Positions 36,925 to 46,791 of a stretch of 55,348 nucleotides of DNA are shown here, piece by piece. Below the pieces are notes generated by a model, which saw only the letters and a list, made by a program, of their open reading frames with translations, searched no databases and was not told the origin of the DNA. The stretch's first letter is position 1. Each line of letters starts with the position of its first letter. Location: the NCBI GenBank assembly GCA_020832555.1, contig JAFIEM010000010.1, positions 1-55,348 of the forward strand. Reading direction: 5' to 3'. The DNA comes from Natronohydrobacter sp. (GTDB lineage Bacteria; Pseudomonadota; Alphaproteobacteria; Rhodobacterales; Rhodobacteraceae). Position numbers and translations under genes: made by a program.

Positions 36925-37974
36925 TTACTGAAGCTGATCGAGCGTGTAATAGCCCGAGCCCACAAGGATCTCTTCCCAGTTGGACGCATCGACCGGAACC
37001 GGTTCGAGCAGATAGCTCGGCACGATCTTGATCCCGTTGTCATAGGTCTCGGTATCGTTGATCTCCGGCTCGCCACCGCGCAGGATTGCATCAACCATGC
37101 CCACTGTGACCCGCGCCAGTTCGCGCGTGTCCTTGAAGATGGTCGAATATTGCTCACCCGCGATAATCGACTGCACCGACTGGACCTCTGCATCCTGCCC
37201 GGACACGATCGGCCAGGGCAGATCGCCCGAACCATAGCCGACACCCCGCAACGAGGACAAAATGCCGATGGAAAGCCCGTCATAAGGCGAGAGCACACCA
37301 TGCACCTGCGCTTCGGTGTAATGCGCGGACAGAAGGTTATCCATCCGGGCCTGTGCTGCGGACCCATCCCAGCGCAGGGTGCCCACGCGGTCCATGCCCA
37401 TTTGCCCGGAAACGATGACAATCTCGCCCGAGTCGATCAAAGGCTGCAGGACCGACATTGCGCCGTCATAGAAGAAGTAGGCGTTATTGTCGTCCGGCGA
37501 TCCGCCGAACAATTCGACATTATAGGGCCCGTCGCCAAAGCGCTCCTGAAGCCCTTCGACCAGCGATGTGGCTTGCTGAACGCCGACCTTGAAATTGTCG
37601 AAAGTCGCATAGTAGCTGACATATTCGCTGTCACGGATCAGACGGTCATAGGCGATGGTCTGAATGCCCGCGAAATGCGCGTTCTCCAGCGCATTCGAAA
37701 GGGTGGTGCCGTCAATCGCCGCGATGACCAGAACATCCACCCCGCTGGTGATCATGTTCTCGACCTGTGCAAGCTGGTTGGGGATATCATCCTCTGCATA
37801 TTGCAGCATGGTCTGATACCCGGCCTCTTCAAACAGCCGGACCATGGACTCGCCATCCGAAATCCACCTTGCCGAAGACTGTGTTGGCATGGCAATGCCG
37901 ACGGTCGATTGTGCAAAAGCACCTGTGGCCATAACGAGGCCGACCGCAGTCGCGGTCAGAAGTCTGAATGTCAT
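36925..37974 (-). CDS. chvE: Periplasmic multiple-sugar-binding protein (ChvE)
   Basis: 349-aa exported aldose-binding protein. Signal peptide [22 protein letters not shown], then [128 protein letters not shown]. These are almost identical in pattern to Agrobacterium ChvE, which binds arabinose, galactose, glucose and xylose. ATG 37974 has GGGAGGAAA upstream. First gene of the seven-gene arabinose operon, divergent from a GbpR-type regulator. Confidence 0.93.
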   Translation of the reverse strand: MTFRLLTATAVGLVMATGAFAQSTVGIAMPTQSSARWISDGESMVRLFEEAGYQTMLQYAEDDIPNQLAQVENMITSGVDVLVIAAIDGTTLSNALENAHFAGIQTIAYDRLIRDSEYVSYYATFDNFKVGVQQATSLVEGLQERFGDGPYNVELFGGSPDDNNAYFFYDGAMSVLQPLIDSGEIVIVSGQMGMDRVGTLRWDGSAAQARMDNLLSAHYTEAQVHGVLSPYDGLSIGILSSLRGVGYGSGDLPWPIVSGQDAEVQSVQSIIAGEQYSTIFKDTRELARVTVGMVDAILRGGEPEINDTETYDNGIKIVPSYLLEPVPVDASNWEEILVGSGYYTLDQLQ

Positions 37975-38080
37975 TGTCTTTCCTCCCAGATAGCGTGACC
38001 TGGCTGCAGGCAGCCTCTTTCCAGTCCGCCTGCGCAGAATAGACAGCAAAGATATACAAAACAAATTCTGTTTATTGCTT

Positions 38081-38106
38081 TATGCATATCATTTTTGATA
38101 TGCATA
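38081..38106. promoter_or_regulatory. Palindrome next to the gbpR start (LysR operator candidate)
   Basis: TATGCATATCA-TTTT-TGATATGCATA, an 11-bp perfect inverted repeat ending three bases before the gbpR ATG and about 110 bases upstream of chvE. The symmetry, AT content and position suit a LysR-type binding site that also represses its own gene. Confidence 0.65.
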
Positions 38107-38109
38107 ACC

Positions 38110-39027
38110 ATGTCCCTCCTCGCCCGCCTCAAACCCCTGCATCTGCGCTTGCTGGTCGCGATTTCCGAACATGGCAAGCTGCAGCGTGCGGCCGAGTTGC
38201 TCGCGATTTCCCAACCTGCTGCGTCGCGTATTCTGGCCGAAATCGAGGAAACACTGGGAACACCTGTTTTCGAACGCTTGCCGCGCGGGATGCGCCCTAC
38301 CCCGCAGGGGGTGCGGGTTCTCCAGCGCGCTTCGATCATTCTTGTTGAATATGATGCGCTGGAAAAAGATATCGCGATGGCGCGTGCGGGGCTTTCCGGC
38401 AAGGTGCGGATCGGGGCGGTCACGGGGCCGGTCCTGGCCTATGTCATGCCCGCAATACGCCAGATCCGCCAAACCGCCCCGGATATCGAGGCCACGATCC
38501 ATGTTGCCCCGTCTGTCGATCTGATACGGGGACTGGAAGACCGGAAATTCGATTTCATCATCGCGCGCCTGCCGGTCGGACAGGAAGTCAGCCATCTGGA
38601 AGTGACCCCCGCCCGTCATGAACAGGTCGCCTTGCTGGTACATCAGACGCATCCGCTTTCAGGACAGGGCCCCTGCTCTCTGAGCGCGCTGCTGGAGTTT
38701 GACTGGGTGATTCAGGAGCGTGGCGCTCCGATCCGTCAAGCCGTCGAGAATGCGTTTTTTCACGCACGTCTGCCTTTGCCAGGCCAGATCACCAACAGCT
38801 CATCACTCCTGGTCGCTCTGGACATGATCACAGTCGGCCCTACAGTTGCGCCGGTAGCGCAAGAGGTCGCGAATTTCCTTACCGGTCCCGGCACCGGAGC
38901 CCGTCTGACCGTTCTGGAAACCGAAACCAGAATTACGGTCGAGCCCTATTTTGTCATTCGCCACAAGCACCATGCCCGCAGCGAGGCCACGACCCGCCTC
39001 TACCGTCGCGTGCTGGAACTGCTGTGA
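38110..39027 (+). CDS. LysR-family regulator of the arabinose operon (GbpR-like)
   Basis: 305-aa LysR regulator: HTH LRLLVAISEHGKLQRAAELLAISQPAASRILAEIEETLGTPVFERLPRGMRPTPQG, effector domain from KVRIGAVTGPVLAYVMPAIRQIRQTAPDI. In Agrobacterium the gene divergent from chvE is gbpR, which activates it in response to arabinose, galactose or fucose; this gene has the same position and family. ATG 38110 is preferred over the upstream TTG at 38095, although no strong ribosome site is visible for either, perhaps because the operator palindrome occupies the leader. Confidence 0.85.
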   Translation: MSLLARLKPLHLRLLVAISEHGKLQRAAELLAISQPAASRILAEIEETLGTPVFERLPRGMRPTPQGVRVLQRASIILVEYDALEKDIAMARAGLSGKVRIGAVTGPVLAYVMPAIRQIRQTAPDIEATIHVAPSVDLIRGLEDRKFDFIIARLPVGQEVSHLEVTPARHEQVALLVHQTHPLSGQGPCSLSALLEFDWVIQERGAPIRQAVENAFFHARLPLPGQITNSSSLLVALDMITVGPTVAPVAQEVANFLTGPGTGARLTVLETETRITVEPYFVIRHKHHARSEATTRLYRRVLELL

Positions 39028-39058
39028 CATCCGCCAATCGGATCCTTCAGTTTCAGGC

Positions 39059-42000
39059 TCACACCTCGATCGCATTCACCATCGCGGACACCAGATCATT
39101 GCCCCGGAACGGCTTGCCGACATAGCCCTTGAAGCCCGCTCGAAGGTACTCGTCCACCTGATGCGACATGACATTCGCGGTAATTGCGATTGCCGGGATA
39201 TGGCGATGTGCAACCTGCGCTTCACGCGACCGCAATTCGGATAGTGCCGCGATCCCGTCTAGTAGCGGCATTGAAATATCAAGCAGATAGAGGTCGAACC
39301 GATCCGGCTCCCAGGCATCCACCGCAGCGCGCCCGTCTTCTGCCAGCACGATCTCGACATCAAGTTTCTTCATCAGCGCCGCAAGAATCATCCTGTTGGT
39401 CCGGTTATCATCCGCTGCAAGTACTCTCAGCCCGGCAACAGATGCATTGGTTTGTGTTCTGGACTCTACTTGCAGCCGTCCGGCATAAGGCAATGGAAGC
39501 TTCACCTGCACGGAGGTTCCAACTCCGGGGGTGCTGTCCACCGAAATCTCGCCCGCCATCAGGTCCACCAGGCGTTTGACAATCGACATGCCCAATCCGG
39601 TTCCACCAAAGCGCCGCGTGACTGTGCCATCCGCCTGTTCAAATTCATCGAACACGCGCGCAACCTGCTCGGGTGTCATGCCAATGCCAGTGTCACGCAC
39701 GACAAGAACCAGCGCATCGTCATCAGCCGCGCCCATCGTGACGTCCACACGGCCTGCCTCGGTAAATTTGACAGCATTCCCGACAAGGTTATGAAGGATT
39801 TGCGCCAATCTTCCGGGATCACCCAGTCGCGGTCTTCGCGCTGACGCGTCAACGGATAAATCCAGATCAAGGCGTTTTTCCACAGCCAGGACCCTGTGCA
39901 CGGAATCGACCTGATAGGCCAGATTTGCGGGTATGAAAGGTGCCAGTTCCAGGGCCAGTTTCCCGGCTTCGATCTTCGACATGTCCAGCACATCGTTGAG
40001 AACCCCAAGCAGCGTTTCACCCGACGCACGAATGGTCGCCAGCATGTCAAGATGTCCCGGATCCGACAACTCTCCCTCAAGCATCTGCGCCATTCCAAGC
40101 ACGCCATTGAGCGGCGTCCTGATCTCGTGGCTCATATTCGCCAGAAAGAGCGACTTTGACCGGTTCGCAGCTTCTGCGCGTTCAGCGGCATCGCGCAATT
40201 CGTTTTCGGCAGCCACCTGGTCGGTTATATCACTGATGGAACAGACGACACGCACACACAGCCCTTCGGCCTTGATCGGGGCCGCATTCACCGAGAGCAT
40301 GCGTCTTGTTCCATCCGGCCAGGCGATCGAGAAACGAACGTCGCGCACGATACGATTCTCATCCATGACCCGCCTGAAGGGCAGCGCATCGACTGGAAAG
40401 GGGTGCCCATCCAGTGTTGTGATCTGCCATGCACCGTCGTTATAGCGCATCCCGTCAATGTCAGAAGCTTCAAGCCCCAGAATCCGTTCTGCGCCGCGAT
40501 TTGCGAAAATGATGCGCCCGGTTTCATCCAGCCCCGTGATGCCGGAAACGGATGCATCCATCAAACTGGCAAGATAGTCCCGCTCCGCCGTCAACTGACT
40601 CTGGAGTTGCATACGCTCGGTTATGTCAAGGTGAATACCGGCAAGCTTGAGTGGTCGACCGTTCTCGTCGCGCGACATGACCCGACCACGAGAGAGCACC
40701 CAGACCCAGTGACCCGCCTTGTGCCGCATTCGGATTTCATTGGCGAACCGATCGCTTCCCTCCGTCAGACGCGTTTCATGCTGCTTCAACAACACGCCTA
40801 GATCATCGGGGTGAACCAGTTCATAGAATCCAAAATGTTGGCGGTCGGCCAGTTCTGTGCGCGTATAGCCAACCATCTCGGCCCAGCGTTCGTTCACATG
40901 TTTGGTATCCGAGACAAGGTCGATTTCCCATGTGCCCGCTGCGGCTGCATCAATGATCTCTCCCAAACGCTCCTCGGCACGCTTGAGCGCTGTAATGTCG
41001 ATATGGACACCTGCCATGACTTCGGGCTGACCGCCGGATGACCAGCGCGCCACGCGACCACGCGACATCACCCAGACCCAATGGCCGTCCTTGTGCCGCA
41101 TCCGCAACTCATATTCGAAATGGTCGATTTCCTGCGCTAAAACGCTTGCCACCTTCGCTTCGGCAGCGGCCAGATCTTCGCTGTGCACCAGACCACGCCA
41201 TACCTCGATGGAAAACGGGCCAAGCTCCTCCAGCGTATAGCCTACCATTTCGGCCCAGCGGTCGTTTACGATATTCGTACCAAGCGGCACGTTCCATTCC
41301 CAGGTACCGGCCTCGGCACCATCAATGATATCGGCCAGACGGCGTTCAGCTTCCTTGACCTCGGTAATGTCAATCCGCATTCCAACCCGACCACCATCGG
41401 GTGTCGCACGCTCGATTATTCTGAACCAATTACCCGCCAGTTGCCGGTCAAGTGATCCGCTCGCTGACCGGTGATGCTTCAGCGCCTCGGCAACCCAGGC
41501 ATTTTCTCGCCCGACCGCCTCAGGCAATTCGCCGCTCTCGGCTACCGCGCGCAAGACTGTTTCATAGGAAACGCCCGGCTTTATCAGCGGTGCCGCCTTG
41601 GGGAACATGCTTCGATAGCGGGTGTTGCACAGAACCATGCGGTCGTCCGCATCGAAATAAACGAAAGCATCCGGCAGCGCTTCTACCGCCATTTCCAGTC
41701 GCGCGCGCGCCTCTGTGGCTTCGCGCGCCAGTTCCTCAAGCATTTCAGCCTGCCGCTTGCGATCCGTGATATCCGTCTCGATAAAGACATATCCCGTCAG
41801 AACGCCATCCGCATCGCGCAGTGGCTGCAGATCAATATCTGTCCAGAAATGCGTCCCATCCCGCGTCCGGTTGAGTAGCTCGGCCCGAACCGCCCGACCG
41901 GCCGTCATCTCGGCCCTGATGCGCGCGGCTTCCACCGACTCTGCGTGCTCGACGCGCAAGACATCTGCCGGTCTTTGACCGCGCACCTCGTCCAGGCTCC

Positions 42001-43078
42001 AGCCTGTTCGCGCCTCAAAAGCGGGGTTGACCCATTCAATGCAATCGTCAATCCCGAGAATGATGACCAGATCGGTCATCCGACGCGCAATCAGGCCCAG
42101 CCGCTCCGCCTCGGCCGCGAGCCGCCATTCCTCTGTTGTGTCGCGCGCGACGAAAACATAGCCGGGCTCGACACCGGGCCGATCCGGCGGTCGAGAGGAA
42201 ACGGTCACAGCATAGCGCCGTCGCCCTCGTGGTGTCTCTGCCCAGAACATATGTGGGCCGGAACGACCAGTGGCATCCACTTCGGCCATCGCGCGCCGGT
42301 TCAGCGCTGCAATATCGGGCGGCATCACCTCTTCATGGGTCTTGCCAAGCAACTGATCCAGCGGGACCATCATCTGCTCATGATCTGCGGTGAATACACC
42401 GACATACCGCCCGGAGGAATCCACTTCGACCACGAGTTCCGATAGAGCCCCCAGCGTGGTCTTCAGCCGATCATGCGCCTCTGCCATAAGGTTTCGCGCT
42501 GCGGCGATTTCGGCTGTCGCATCCGCCCGCGCCAGCGCCGCGCCAATTGCATCTGCGACCGAGGCAAGCAACTGAATTTCGCTGCGGTCGAAGACACGGT
42601 GCTGTTCGACCGCATCAAATCCCACAAAACCCGAGAGGGTGTCCCCGTCGCGCAAGGGAACAACAAGCAGGGACTGGACCCCCTGAAGTTGCAGATGCGC
42701 TTTCAGGACAGAATCGTTGCACAACGCGTCAACGTCGTTGATTTCAATGGCCTCGTTTCGGGACCAGCGGTCACGCCACGACTGCACCATTTCTGCGGGC
42801 AGGTCACGGTTGAGATGGCGGCTCTGTTCAATACTCTCGGCGCACCATTCATGGGTATTGTCGATAACTTCGCCGTCGCCGACAGGTTTGATCCGGAAAA
42901 CATAGCTGCGGTCGATTTCGCAAAACCTGCCAAGCTGTTCCAGTGCGTGCTGAATTGTGGCATCGATTTCATCAGGGGTGGCGCGCAGCAGTTCTCCAAG
43001 CAAATCTACTGCCAGCGCAAGCGAATGCTCACGTCTGGTTCCCTCAGATCGCCTAGGGTCCGACACTCCGGAATTCAA
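39059..43078 (-). CDS. Soluble hybrid histidine kinase, GAF plus six PAS domains plus receiver
   Basis: 1339-aa cytoplasmic sensor kinase without transmembrane segments. In order: GAF (about 20-190), PAS (about 205-320), PAS/PAC (330-445), PAS-7-like (455-575), two PAS/PAC of the PAS_3 type (580-700 and 705-825; HKDGHWVWVMSRGRV and HKAGHWVWVLSRGRV are near-duplicates), PAS (830-960), HisKA with NMSHEIRTPLNG (phospho-His 984), HATPase with HNLVGNAVKF, DTGIGM and FGGTGLGMSIVKRL, and a receiver (1215-1339) with phospho-Asp 1267 in YLLDIS and Lys in VGKPF. The frame starts with TTG at 43078; no better start is visible. No cognate regulator gene is adjacent. The signal is unknown. Confidence 0.88.
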   Translation of the reverse strand: MNSGVSDPRRSEGTRREHSLALAVDLLGELLRATPDEIDATIQHALEQLGRFCEIDRSYVFRIKPVGDGEVIDNTHEWCAESIEQSRHLNRDLPAEMVQSWRDRWSRNEAIEINDVDALCNDSVLKAHLQLQGVQSLLVVPLRDGDTLSGFVGFDAVEQHRVFDRSEIQLLASVADAIGAALARADATAEIAAARNLMAEAHDRLKTTLGALSELVVEVDSSGRYVGVFTADHEQMMVPLDQLLGKTHEEVMPPDIAALNRRAMAEVDATGRSGPHMFWAETPRGRRRYAVTVSSRPPDRPGVEPGYVFVARDTTEEWRLAAEAERLGLIARRMTDLVIILGIDDCIEWVNPAFEARTGWSLDEVRGQRPADVLRVEHAESVEAARIRAEMTAGRAVRAELLNRTRDGTHFWTDIDLQPLRDADGVLTGYVFIETDITDRKRQAEMLEELAREATEARARLEMAVEALPDAFVYFDADDRMVLCNTRYRSMFPKAAPLIKPGVSYETVLRAVAESGELPEAVGRENAWVAEALKHHRSASGSLDRQLAGNWFRIIERATPDGGRVGMRIDITEVKEAERRLADIIDGAEAGTWEWNVPLGTNIVNDRWAEMVGYTLEELGPFSIEVWRGLVHSEDLAAAEAKVASVLAQEIDHFEYELRMRHKDGHWVWVMSRGRVARWSSGGQPEVMAGVHIDITALKRAEERLGEIIDAAAAGTWEIDLVSDTKHVNERWAEMVGYTRTELADRQHFGFYELVHPDDLGVLLKQHETRLTEGSDRFANEIRMRHKAGHWVWVLSRGRVMSRDENGRPLKLAGIHLDITERMQLQSQLTAERDYLASLMDASVSGITGLDETGRIIFANRGAERILGLEASDIDGMRYNDGAWQITTLDGHPFPVDALPFRRVMDENRIVRDVRFSIAWPDGTRRMLSVNAAPIKAEGLCVRVVCSISDITDQVAAENELRDAAERAEAANRSKSLFLANMSHEIRTPLNGVLGMAQMLEGELSDPGHLDMLATIRASGETLLGVLNDVLDMSKIEAGKLALELAPFIPANLAYQVDSVHRVLAVEKRLDLDLSVDASARRPRLGDPGRLAQILHNLVGNAVKFTEAGRVDVTMGAADDDALVLVVRDTGIGMTPEQVARVFDEFEQADGTVTRRFGGTGLGMSIVKRLVDLMAGEISVDSTPGVGTSVQVKLPLPYAGRLQVESRTQTNASVAGLRVLAADDNRTNRMILAALMKKLDVEIVLAEDGRAAVDAWEPDRFDLYLLDISMPLLDGIAALSELRSREAQVAHRHIPAIAITANVMSHQVDEYLRAGFKGYVGKPFRGNDLVSAMVNAIEV

Positions 43079-43352
43079 TGCAACGCCCCATCCCTTGCTG
43101 CAATGAGCATACTAGCGTGACCGCCGACTCAGCAGAACCCCGCGCATGAAATAAGCACAAGTTTCTGCACACAGACTAATCTACCCATACTGGGCTAAAA
43201 GAACCAATAACACGGACAAGGCCCGCGCAGTGTTTGGATTCGTCTGTGGCGCATACGAAAAATCAATCCGTGACGTTGCGCACATGCTTTGCGCTAGATG
43301 CCATTCGACAATGCAAACGCTTGTTGCAAAAGAGTGTATTCTAGGAAGGACG
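43079..43352. other. 274-bp gap with no recognised gene
   Basis: Lies between the histidine kinase start and the aldehyde dehydrogenase stop, both on the minus strand, so it should hold the kinase promoter and the end of the aldehyde dehydrogenase operon. It is less GC-rich than its surroundings. I see no ORF with a ribosome site, no strong hairpin with a T-run and no EcfG-type promoter in it. Confidence 0.5.
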
Positions 43353-44831
43353 TCAGCGCATGATGAAAGGATCCGGAATCGGATCATCAGAGGTGCGAAG
43401 CCAGACCGTCTTGACTGTGGTGTAATCCAGCGCCGCCGCCAGTCCGCCCTCGCGTCCGTGCCCCGACAGACCGTGCCCACCAAAGGGCGCAAGCGGCGAC
43501 ACAGCCCGGTAGGTATTCACCCAGACAACTCCTGCGCGAATACCGCGGATCATCCGGTGCGCCCGCGTCAGCGAAGTCGTGAACACACCGGCGGCCAGCC
43601 CATAGGCCGTGTCATTGGCCAGGTGCAGCGCCTCGGCCTCGTCGTTGAACGGCAAGACCGACAGGACAGGACCAAAGAACTCTTCGTGCAGGCACGGCGC
43701 GTCCGGCGCGTGCGTGCAATCAAGGATCGTCGGCGGAAAGAAGAATCCCGGCCCCTCGGGCATACGACCCCCTGTCACGATCCGCGCACCAGCCGCTTCG
43801 GACCGCGCGATCAGATCGAGAATGCGCCCACGCTGCCGCTCTGTGCAAAGCGGGCCGATTTCGGTTTCCATTAGACCCGGTGCCCCGATACGCGCAGTCC
43901 GAGCGCGTTCAGCTAGCTGCGCGAGAAACGTTTCCTTGACGCTGCCTTCAACCAACAAACGCGACCCCGCAACGCAGCTTTGGCCGGTTGCCGCGAAAAT
44001 TGCCGAGACCTGCGCATTCACCGCGCTGTCGATATCAGCATCCGCGAAGACGATGAACGGCGATTTGCCCCCCAGTTCCAGCGAGGTGCGCGACAGGTTT
44101 TCCGCGCTCGCGCGCACAATGTGACGTGCCGTCTCCGGCCCGCCAGTGAAGGCAATATGTGCGACTTTCGGATGCGTACACAGCGCTTGCCCGACCTCTG
44201 GGCCGCCGGTCAGAAGATTGACTACACCCGCAGGAAATCCCGCCTCATGCACAAATCTTGCAAATTCCAGTAGCGGTGCGGGTCCATCCTCCGAGGCTTT
44301 CAGAACAACCGTGCACCCTGCGGCCAGTGCAGGCCCCAGCTTGACTGCCGACAGGAAAAGCTGGCTGTTCCAGGGCACGATGGCCGCGACGACACCAACG
44401 GGTTCGCGTCGCAGCCAGACCTCCATATCAGGCTTGTCGATGGGCAGATGCGCCCCTTCGATCTTATCCGCCAGCCCGGCATAATAGCGGTAATATTCGG
44501 CCACATAGGCAATCTGCGTTCGAGTCTCGCGTATGATCTTGCCCGTGTCGCGCGTCTCGATCTCAGCCAGTCTTGGGGCTGCGGCCTCTATCAGGTCAGC
44601 CAGTTTCAGAAGCAGTTTACCCCTTGCACTGGCCGTCATGGCTGGCCACGGCCCCGTCCGAAAAGCACGCTCCGCAGCCTCGACCGCGCGCGCCACATCT
44701 GCCGTATCCGCCATCGGAATGCGCGCCCAGGGCGTGCCGGTTGCGGGATCAAGAGTATCGGCGTGACGTGTCCCGCGCTCGAACCGGCCATCTATGTAGT
44801 GCTCGAATTCCTGCATCCCCGCCCCTGTCAT
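43353..44831 (-). CDS. NAD(P)+ aldehyde dehydrogenase, last gene of flavin-monooxygenase operon
   Basis: 492-aa aldehyde dehydrogenase. Motifs: VGVVAAIVPWNSQLFLSAVKLGPALAAGCTVVLKASEDGPAPLLEFA, FTGGPETARHIV, catalytic Glu in SLELGGKSPFIVFADAD, nucleophile Cys in AATGQSCVAGSRLLV, and EEFFGPVLSVLPF. Overall it is like betaine/aminomuconate-type aldehyde dehydrogenases; VPWN is followed by SQLF where most have SPLL, suggesting its own specificity. Its ATG overlaps the monooxygenase stop (ATGA). It would oxidise an aldehyde formed earlier in the pathway. Confidence 0.88.
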   Translation of the reverse strand: MTGAGMQEFEHYIDGRFERGTRHADTLDPATGTPWARIPMADTADVARAVEAAERAFRTGPWPAMTASARGKLLLKLADLIEAAAPRLAEIETRDTGKIIRETRTQIAYVAEYYRYYAGLADKIEGAHLPIDKPDMEVWLRREPVGVVAAIVPWNSQLFLSAVKLGPALAAGCTVVLKASEDGPAPLLEFARFVHEAGFPAGVVNLLTGGPEVGQALCTHPKVAHIAFTGGPETARHIVRASAENLSRTSLELGGKSPFIVFADADIDSAVNAQVSAIFAATGQSCVAGSRLLVEGSVKETFLAQLAERARTARIGAPGLMETEIGPLCTERQRGRILDLIARSEAAGARIVTGGRMPEGPGFFFPPTILDCTHAPDAPCLHEEFFGPVLSVLPFNDEAEALHLANDTAYGLAAGVFTTSLTRAHRMIRGIRAGVVWVNTYRAVSPLAPFGGHGLSGHGREGGLAAALDYTTVKTVWLRTSDDPIPDPFIMR

Positions 44832-45865
44832 GCAAAGGCCGGCATCACATCACGGATCAACCGCTCAAGCGAGGCTTTCTTGCGCGCGAAACTCATGCCG
44901 GTATCTATCCAGAAGCTGAATTCGTCATATCCAAGCGCCTCGTAGGTTTTCAGCCGGTCGATAACTTCACCAGACATCCCGATAATCTGGTTTTTGCGCA
45001 TGGCCTGAGCCGAATAGAACGGATGCGCTGAAATCTCTTCGTCACTCAGCGTGTCAATCAGACCTTGACGCACCGGGCGTTCATTGTTGAACCACGCCCC
45101 GAAATAACAATAGAAGCGGTTGATCTCCTCTGCAGCACGATCGGCATCCGCTTCGCTCTCGGCCACATAGGCGTGGCGCAGAACCATGATTTTCGGGCGT
45201 GGCACTTCGGGATGGGCGGCACAGGCCGTGTTGAACCGCTCCATCAGGCTGACGACTTCCTCATCCCCCATATGCAGCGGCGTCACCTGCACATTGCAGC
45301 CATTGGCCACGGCGAAGTCATGACTGCTGGGGTCACGCGCGGCGACCCAGATCGGGGGACCAGACTGTTGCAGCGGTTTGGGCGAGGAGGTTGTGGACGG
45401 AAACTGCCAGTATTCACCCTGATGCGCGTAATCACCCTGCCACAACGCCTTGAGCGCCGGGATCAACTCTCGCATCCGCCCACCGGCGCCCCATGCATCG
45501 AGCCCCGGCAAAAGCCGCTCGTATTCATAGCTATAGGCCCCCCGAGCGATGCCCAGATCCAGTCGACCATCCATGATGATATCGGCCATCGCGGCCTCTC
45601 CAGCCAGGCGGATCGGGTGCCAGAAGGGCGCGATCACCGTTCCGGTGCCCAGCCGCACAGACTTCGTGCGCCGCGCAAGATCGACAAGGTTCAGCAGTGG
45701 ATTGGGCGCGATGGTGAAATTCATGCCATGATGCTCACCCGTCCAGATGGCGTGCAGCCCGCCCTCGTCGGCAATATGACACAATGCGATCATCTCGTCA
45801 TAGAGCCGCTTCTGATCGTCCTCTGCCGAGACACGTTCCATATGGATAAACAGCGAGAATTTCAT
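44828..45865 (-). CDS. Luciferase-like (LLM) flavin-dependent monooxygenase
   Basis: 345-aa bacterial-luciferase-fold enzyme using reduced FMN and oxygen. It opens MKFSLFIHMERV and has the family blocks LYDEMIALCHIADEGGLHAIWTGEHHGMNFTIAPNPLLNL, TGTVIAPFWHPIRLAGEAAMADIIMDGRLDLGIARGAYSYEYER, and PPIWVAARDPSSHDFAVANGCNVQV. The reduced flavin should come from the flavin reductase encoded immediately upstream (4-bp overlap). It is not RutA: the length and conserved blocks differ and no rutB/rutC homologues are present. It probably starts the attack on the unknown substrate of this operon. Confidence 0.87.
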   Translation of the reverse strand: MKFSLFIHMERVSAEDDQKRLYDEMIALCHIADEGGLHAIWTGEHHGMNFTIAPNPLLNLVDLARRTKSVRLGTGTVIAPFWHPIRLAGEAAMADIIMDGRLDLGIARGAYSYEYERLLPGLDAWGAGGRMRELIPALKALWQGDYAHQGEYWQFPSTTSSPKPLQQSGPPIWVAARDPSSHDFAVANGCNVQVTPLHMGDEEVVSLMERFNTACAAHPEVPRPKIMVLRHAYVAESEADADRAAEEINRFYCYFGAWFNNERPVRQGLIDTLSDEEISAHPFYSAQAMRKNQIIGMSGEVIDRLKTYEALGYDEFSFWIDTGMSFARKKASLERLIRDVMPAFA

Positions 45866-46791
45866 GCTGTACCTGCTTCTGTACCCGTGGTCACACGGCC
45901 ATCCTGATGATTTCCGAAATAGATCCCGTAGCGCCCGAGCTGCGCTTCACGGCCGAGCCGCGCCAGCATCTTGCGCAGGGCAGGATCGGCAATCTCCGGG
46001 TCGCCCTCTGGCGAAAGCGGCACAAATGCGCCTTTCTGCACAGCGGTCTGGGCCGTTGGACAGCGCAGGGCGATATGCTGCGTGCCGGTACGCATGTCTT
46101 CATAGATGGCGTAGACCTGCCCCGGCTCTGCCGTGACCCCATGCAAGCGCATCAGTGTCGCCAGTCGGCCCTGCACGCCGGAGCTGCCGACCCGCGCCAT
46201 CGGCACCGTGACCCCGCCACGCTCATCATCGACCAAGAGCACGCAATCCCCCGCCTGAAAGATGGCCGAAATCACGACATCCGGGCCAGTGGGCAATTCT
46301 GCGGCGGTGGTGACAGGCGTGACATATGCGCCCCGGTAATAGCCAAGCCCCGGTGCCGATGTCGCTGCAAATCCACCAATCTGCCCGATCAGAAGCGTAT
46401 GGTCGCCCGCTGGTTTGGTTGCGTACAAGCTGCAGTCGAACCACGCGGCGACACCCCCGATCAAGGGCGATCCGACCGGCCCGCGCCGCCAGTAGATATC
46501 TGTAAAGCGGTCTTCGGCTGGACGCGCGAAACTGGCTGAAATGTCTTTCTGATCTTCGGCAAGGATATTGACTGCAAACCCGTTTCCTTGCGTGAACTGC
46601 AAAAGATTGGCGGACCGATTGGCAATCGCGACGGACAGAAGCGGCGGGTCCAGTGAAACCGAAGCAAAGGAATTCGCCGTGAAGCCCAAGGGCTTGCTGT
46701 GCCTGTCCAGGGTTGTCACAACGGTCACACCGGTCATGAAACACCCAAACGCATCGCGCAAGGCTCGCGGGTCGAGATTTGCACCGGTCAT
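45862..46791 (-). CDS. Flavin reductase with C-terminal Nudix-like domain
   Basis: 309 aa, about twice the usual flavin reductase length. Residues about 1-165 are an FMN-binding split-barrel reductase (ALRDAFGCFMTGVTVVTTLDRHSKPLGFTANSFASVSLDPPLLSVAI, FAVNILAEDQKDISASFA). Residues about 175-309 look like a Nudix fold (VVISAIFQAGDCVLLVDDERGGVTVPM, RLATLMRLHGVTAEPGQVYAIYED, TQHIALRC) in which the catalytic REXXEE residues are missing, so this half may bind rather than hydrolyse a nucleotide or substrate. ATG 46791 overlaps the alpha/beta hydrolase stop (ATGA). It should supply reduced flavin to the monooxygenase downstream. Confidence 0.82.
   Translation of the reverse strand: MTGANLDPRALRDAFGCFMTGVTVVTTLDRHSKPLGFTANSFASVSLDPPLLSVAIANRSANLLQFTQGNGFAVNILAEDQKDISASFARPAEDRFTDIYWRRGPVGSPLIGGVAAWFDCSLYATKPAGDHTLLIGQIGGFAATSAPGLGYYRGAYVTPVTTAAELPTGPDVVISAIFQAGDCVLLVDDERGGVTVPMARVGSSGVQGRLATLMRLHGVTAEPGQVYAIYEDMRTGTQHIALRCPTAQTAVQKGAFVPLSPEGDPEIADPALRKMLARLGREAQLGRYGIYFGNHQDGRVTTGTEAGTA

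Noticed and set aside
43230-43874. Plus-strand ORF across the 43079-43352 gap
   Set aside because: It runs into the antisense of the aldehyde dehydrogenase gene, has no ribosome site and no recognisable motif.
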